From: Planctomycetaceae bacterium
GTDB taxonomy: Bacteria > Planctomycetota > Planctomycetia > Planctomycetales > Planctomycetaceae
NCBI GenBank assembly: GCA_023258825.1
Contig: JALQWE010000030.1
Span: forward strand, 1 to 16,524
Reading direction: 5' to 3'
DNA: 16,524 nucleotides
Part shown: positions 13,839 through 16,524 of the stretch, piece by piece
How the letters are laid out: each line of letters begins with the position of its first letter
Numbering within the stretch: position 1 is the stretch's first letter
Notes under the pieces: generated by a model
Told to the model about the DNA's origin: nothing
The model's database searches: none
Seen by the model: the letters and a program-made list of their open reading frames with translations, nothing else
Position numbers and translations under genes: made by a program

Positions 13839-16524
13839 ATGGCCGTTATTCGCGGGCGATTGCTGCTGTGTCTGTGTTTGCTGCTGGGAACAACCGGGAA
13901 ACTTTCCGCGGATGACGGGGTACAGTTTTTTGAGCAGGAGATTCGACCGCTGCTGATCGAGCAGTGCATATCCTGCCATGGCGAGCAGGAGCAATCCGGC
14001 GGTTTGCGTCTCGATTCGAGAGCAGCAATTCTGAAAGGTGGTGACAGCGGACCGGCGGCAATTCCAGGCAAGGTGGATGTCAGTCGGATTTCCGAGGCGA
14101 TCCGGTACGACGGCAAGCTGCAGATGCCTCCTGAAAAGCCATTGACGGCGGCTCAGCAGGCGGCGTTGAACCACTGGATTGCAGAAGGAATGCCGTGGCC
14201 GGAACAGTCGAGTCCGCTGAAACCCGTTCGTGTCGATGCGGCGAAAACACACTGGGCATTTCAGCCAGTGTCTGATCCGCAGGTACCTTCGGTGGAATCG
14301 GAGCGCATCGTCACAGCCGTGGATTCTTTTCTTCAGCAGAAGCTTCAGCAGGCGGGCTTGTCGATGTCGCCCGAGGCGGATCGCCGCACGCTGATTCGTC
14401 GTCTCTGTTATACCCTGACCGGGCTACCACCGTCTCCTGAGTCTGTGGAGCAGTTTGTCGCCAGCAGCGACCCTCAGGTTTACGAAAAACTGGTGGATAA
14501 GTTTCTGGAGTCAAAGGCCTACGGGGAGCACTGGGCCCGTCATTGGCTCGATATCGCTCGCTATTCAGACACAAAGGGATATGTCTATGCTCGGGAAGAG
14601 CGTTTCTGGGTTCATGCCTGGAACTATCGCGACTGGGTTGTTCGGGCACTAAACAGCGACATGCCGTACGATCGGTTTCTGCTGTTGCAGATTGCCGCGG
14701 ATCAGGTCGCAGACAGGTCTGCTGAGGACCTTGCAGCGATGGGATTTCTGACCCTGGGCCGTCGTTTTCTGGGGGTTCGTCGCGACATCATCGATGACCA
14801 GATCGATGTGCTGTGCCGGGGAACGATGTCTCTGACAGTTGGCTGTGCACGGTGTCATGACCACAAATACGACCCTATTCCTACGGCAGATTACTACTCA
14901 CTGTATGGTGTTTTTGATAGTTCGCGAGAAGCCCTGGTGCAGCTGCCGGGAGGCAGTAGCGACGAAGCCTTTGATAAGACGTTCGAGGAAAAGTCATCCG
15001 CGATGGATGCCGTGCTGCAACGGCACAGGCAGTCCACAGCGGCCAGAGTTCGTGAAAGAACCTGTGATTACCTGCGGGCCCAACTGGACCTGGGCCGTTA
15101 CCCGGAAGAGGGATTTGATCAGATTATTGCATCGAGCGATCTTCTGCCGTCGTTTGTGCGTCGCTGGCGAGATTATCTGCGGGATGCCGAGCGAACAGGA
15201 GATCCGGTTTTTCGTGCATGGCATTCGTTTCGGACAATACCACCAGGTGAGTTTTCGCAGCATGCCGAAGCGGTAACGAAGCAATTGCAGGCGCTTCCTG
15301 CGGAACAAATCAATCCTCTGATATCCGCAGCCTTCAGTACGGTGCCGGCATCGTTTGATGTCGTGATTGAGAGGTACGCAGAAGCCTTTCGCACCGTGGA
15401 TGTCGCGTGGCAATCACTTTTGTCCAACGCATCGGCTGAGGGGCGACCATTGCCTGTGTCGCTGGTGGACAATGCCGCAGAACAGTTACGTAATGTGCTG
15501 TATGCACCGGGTGGACCGTGTTACGTGCCTGATGAACCTGTGGTCAGTACAGAATACGATTTTGATTCCGGTACCTGCAACGAACTCTGGAAACAGCAGG
15601 TTGAGCTGGATCGTTTGATCCTGAACGCACCTTCGCAGCCGCGATTTGCGGTTATTCTTCGGGATCGGGTGACACCTGTGACGCCGCGTGTTTTTCGGCG
15701 GGGGAATCCAGCCAACAAGGGAGAAGATGTCCCGCGACAGTTTCTATCGTTGCTGAGTGGCGCAGACCGTCAGCCATTTCAACAAGGCAGCGGGCGACTG
15801 GAGTTGGCAAAGGCAATTATTGATCCCCATAATCCGCTCACTGCACGAGTGCTTGTTAATCGAGTGTGGGCGCACCACTTCGGAACAGGCCTTGTATCAA
15901 CACCGGGAGACTTTGGGCTGAGAGCGGATCCTCCATCGCACCCTGAGTTGCTGGACTGGTTGACAGTCCGATTTATGGAGAGCGGTTGGAGTATCAAGGC
16001 ATTACATCGACTCATTCTGCTGTCGGCTGCGTTCCGTCAGTCATCGACCGGACCCCTGGACGATCAATTGCTGCAGGAGGCTCAGGTCAGAGATCCGGCG
16101 AACAGGATGCTCTGGCGGATGAATACCCATCGGCTGACATTTGAGGAAATGCGGGACTCGATGCTGTTTGCTTCAGGGCAGCTGGATCTGGCGATGGGCG
16201 GCAAGCCTGCTGAGCTCTTTCGATCGCCCTACCCGGTACGTCGGACGCTATACGGTTTAGTGGACCGCCAGTTTCTGCCAGGCGCATTGCGAATTTTTGA
16301 TTTTGCGAATCCGGATCTGCACATCCCGCAGCGAAGCGAGACGACAGTCCCCCAGCAATCGTTGTTTCTGATGAATCACCCGATTGTTCTGGAACAGGTT
16401 CATCAGCTGGCGGCTCGGGTTTCAAGCGAGGGCAGCGCAGAGCAACAGGTGCGGGCAATTTTTCGAAGTACATTGCAGCGAGAGCCATTGGAATCGCAGC
16501 TGACTGGCGCTATGGAATTACTGG
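13839..16524 (+). CDS. Secreted PSD1 / DUF1549-DUF1553 protein with cytochrome-c-type motifs, runs off the window
   Basis: The 895 visible codons begin with a signal peptide (MAVIRGRLLLCLCLLLGTTGKLSA). A planctomycete cytochrome-C (PSCyt1) region follows, with EQCISCHGEQEQSGGLRLDSR and haem ligands C43, C46 and H47. A DUF1549 (PSCyt2) region covers about residues 160-360, including RRLCYTLTGLPPSPE, HWARHWLDIARYSDTKGY and a second CxxCH, CARCHDHKYDPIP (C336, C339, H340). A less conserved middle leads to DUF1553 (PSD1) from about residue 660: DPHNPLTARVLVNRVWAHHFG, STPGDFGLRADPPSHPELLDW and PQQSLFLMNHP. The family is large in planctomycetes, often paired with a DUF1501 gene and implicated, without proof here, in redox or polysaccharide breakdown at the cell surface. 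Similarity suggests perhaps 100 residues are missing. The ATG at 13839 is chosen because it starts the signal peptide; its ribosome-binding site is poor and a GTG at 13770 is in frame. Confidence 0.93.
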   Translation, partial: MAVIRGRLLLCLCLLLGTTGKLSADDGVQFFEQEIRPLLIEQCISCHGEQEQSGGLRLDSRAAILKGGDSGPAAIPGKVDVSRISEAIRYDGKLQMPPEKPLTAAQQAALNHWIAEGMPWPEQSSPLKPVRVDAAKTHWAFQPVSDPQVPSVESERIVTAVDSFLQQKLQQAGLSMSPEADRRTLIRRLCYTLTGLPPSPESVEQFVASSDPQVYEKLVDKFLESKAYGEHWARHWLDIARYSDTKGYVYAREERFWVHAWNYRDWVVRALNSDMPYDRFLLLQIAADQVADRSAEDLAAMGFLTLGRRFLGVRRDIIDDQIDVLCRGTMSLTVGCARCHDHKYDPIPTADYYSLYGVFDSSREALVQLPGGSSDEAFDKTFEEKSSAMDAVLQRHRQSTAARVRERTCDYLRAQLDLGRYPEEGFDQIIASSDLLPSFVRRWRDYLRDAERTGDPVFRAWHSFRTIPPGEFSQHAEAVTKQLQALPAEQINPLISAAFSTVPASFDVVIERYAEAFRTVDVAWQSLLSNASAEGRPLPVSLVDNAAEQLRNVLYAPGGPCYVPDEPVVSTEYDFDSGTCNELWKQQVELDRLILNAPSQPRFAVILRDRVTPVTPRVFRRGNPANKGEDVPRQFLSLLSGADRQPFQQGSGRLELAKAIIDPHNPLTARVLVNRVWAHHFGTGLVSTPGDFGLRADPPSHPELLDWLTVRFMESGWSIKALHRLILLSAAFRQSSTGPLDDQLLQEAQVRDPANRMLWRMNTHRLTFEEMRDSMLFASGQLDLAMGGKPAELFRSPYPVRRTLYGLVDRQFLPGALRIFDFANPDLHIPQRSETTVPQQSLFLMNHPIVLEQVHQLAARVSSEGSAEQQVRAIFRSTLQREPLESQLTGAMELL

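Overview
The window looks like chromosomal DNA from a member of the Planctomycetota. The strongest pointer is the incomplete gene at the right edge. It has a signal peptide, a CxxCH haem-type motif, a DUF1549-like region with a second CxxCH, and a DUF1553 (PSD1) region, an architecture hugely expanded in planctomycetes. A secreted thioredoxin-like protein with YHS-like modules and the loose gene packing on both strands, with long gaps, fit the same group. The assignment is inferred from gene content; no rRNA or tRNA marker is visible.

Left part (1-4070), all minus strand: the cut end of a rimP-like gene whose N-terminal half is missing or scrambled; a gap with a nested inverted repeat; a secreted thioredoxin-fold/YHS protein; about 650 bp with no gene I can defend; and a CstA-family carbon-starvation/pyruvate-type transporter. 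Middle (4819-8740), plus strand: alaS, complete with all expected motifs and followed by a textbook intrinsic terminator, then an FkbM-family methyltransferase. A convergent minus-strand pair follows (8847-11132): a family 2 glycosyltransferase and a PLP-dependent cysteine-desulfurase-like protein. These genes look like housekeeping and envelope/glycan functions without one obvious shared pathway.

The accessory part is 11230-13565. A REP-associated tyrosine transposase (RAYT, Y1/IS200-like HUH enzyme) lies between two clusters of a short repeat, consensus GGGGACACAGCA. At least eight copies upstream all face the gene. Four copies downstream are all inverted and also face the gene. Two upstream copies belong to a larger 39-bp unit with an A/T-stem hairpin, and the downstream copies occur as two close pairs. 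Three further hairpins precede the gene and one follows the stop codon, sharing a GGCGA/TCGCC stem with one of the upstream hairpins. This looks like a self-contained RAYT plus its repeat substrates and is the part most worth follow-up.

The right edge (13839-16524) is the 5' 895 codons of the PSD1/cytochrome-type protein, which runs off the window.
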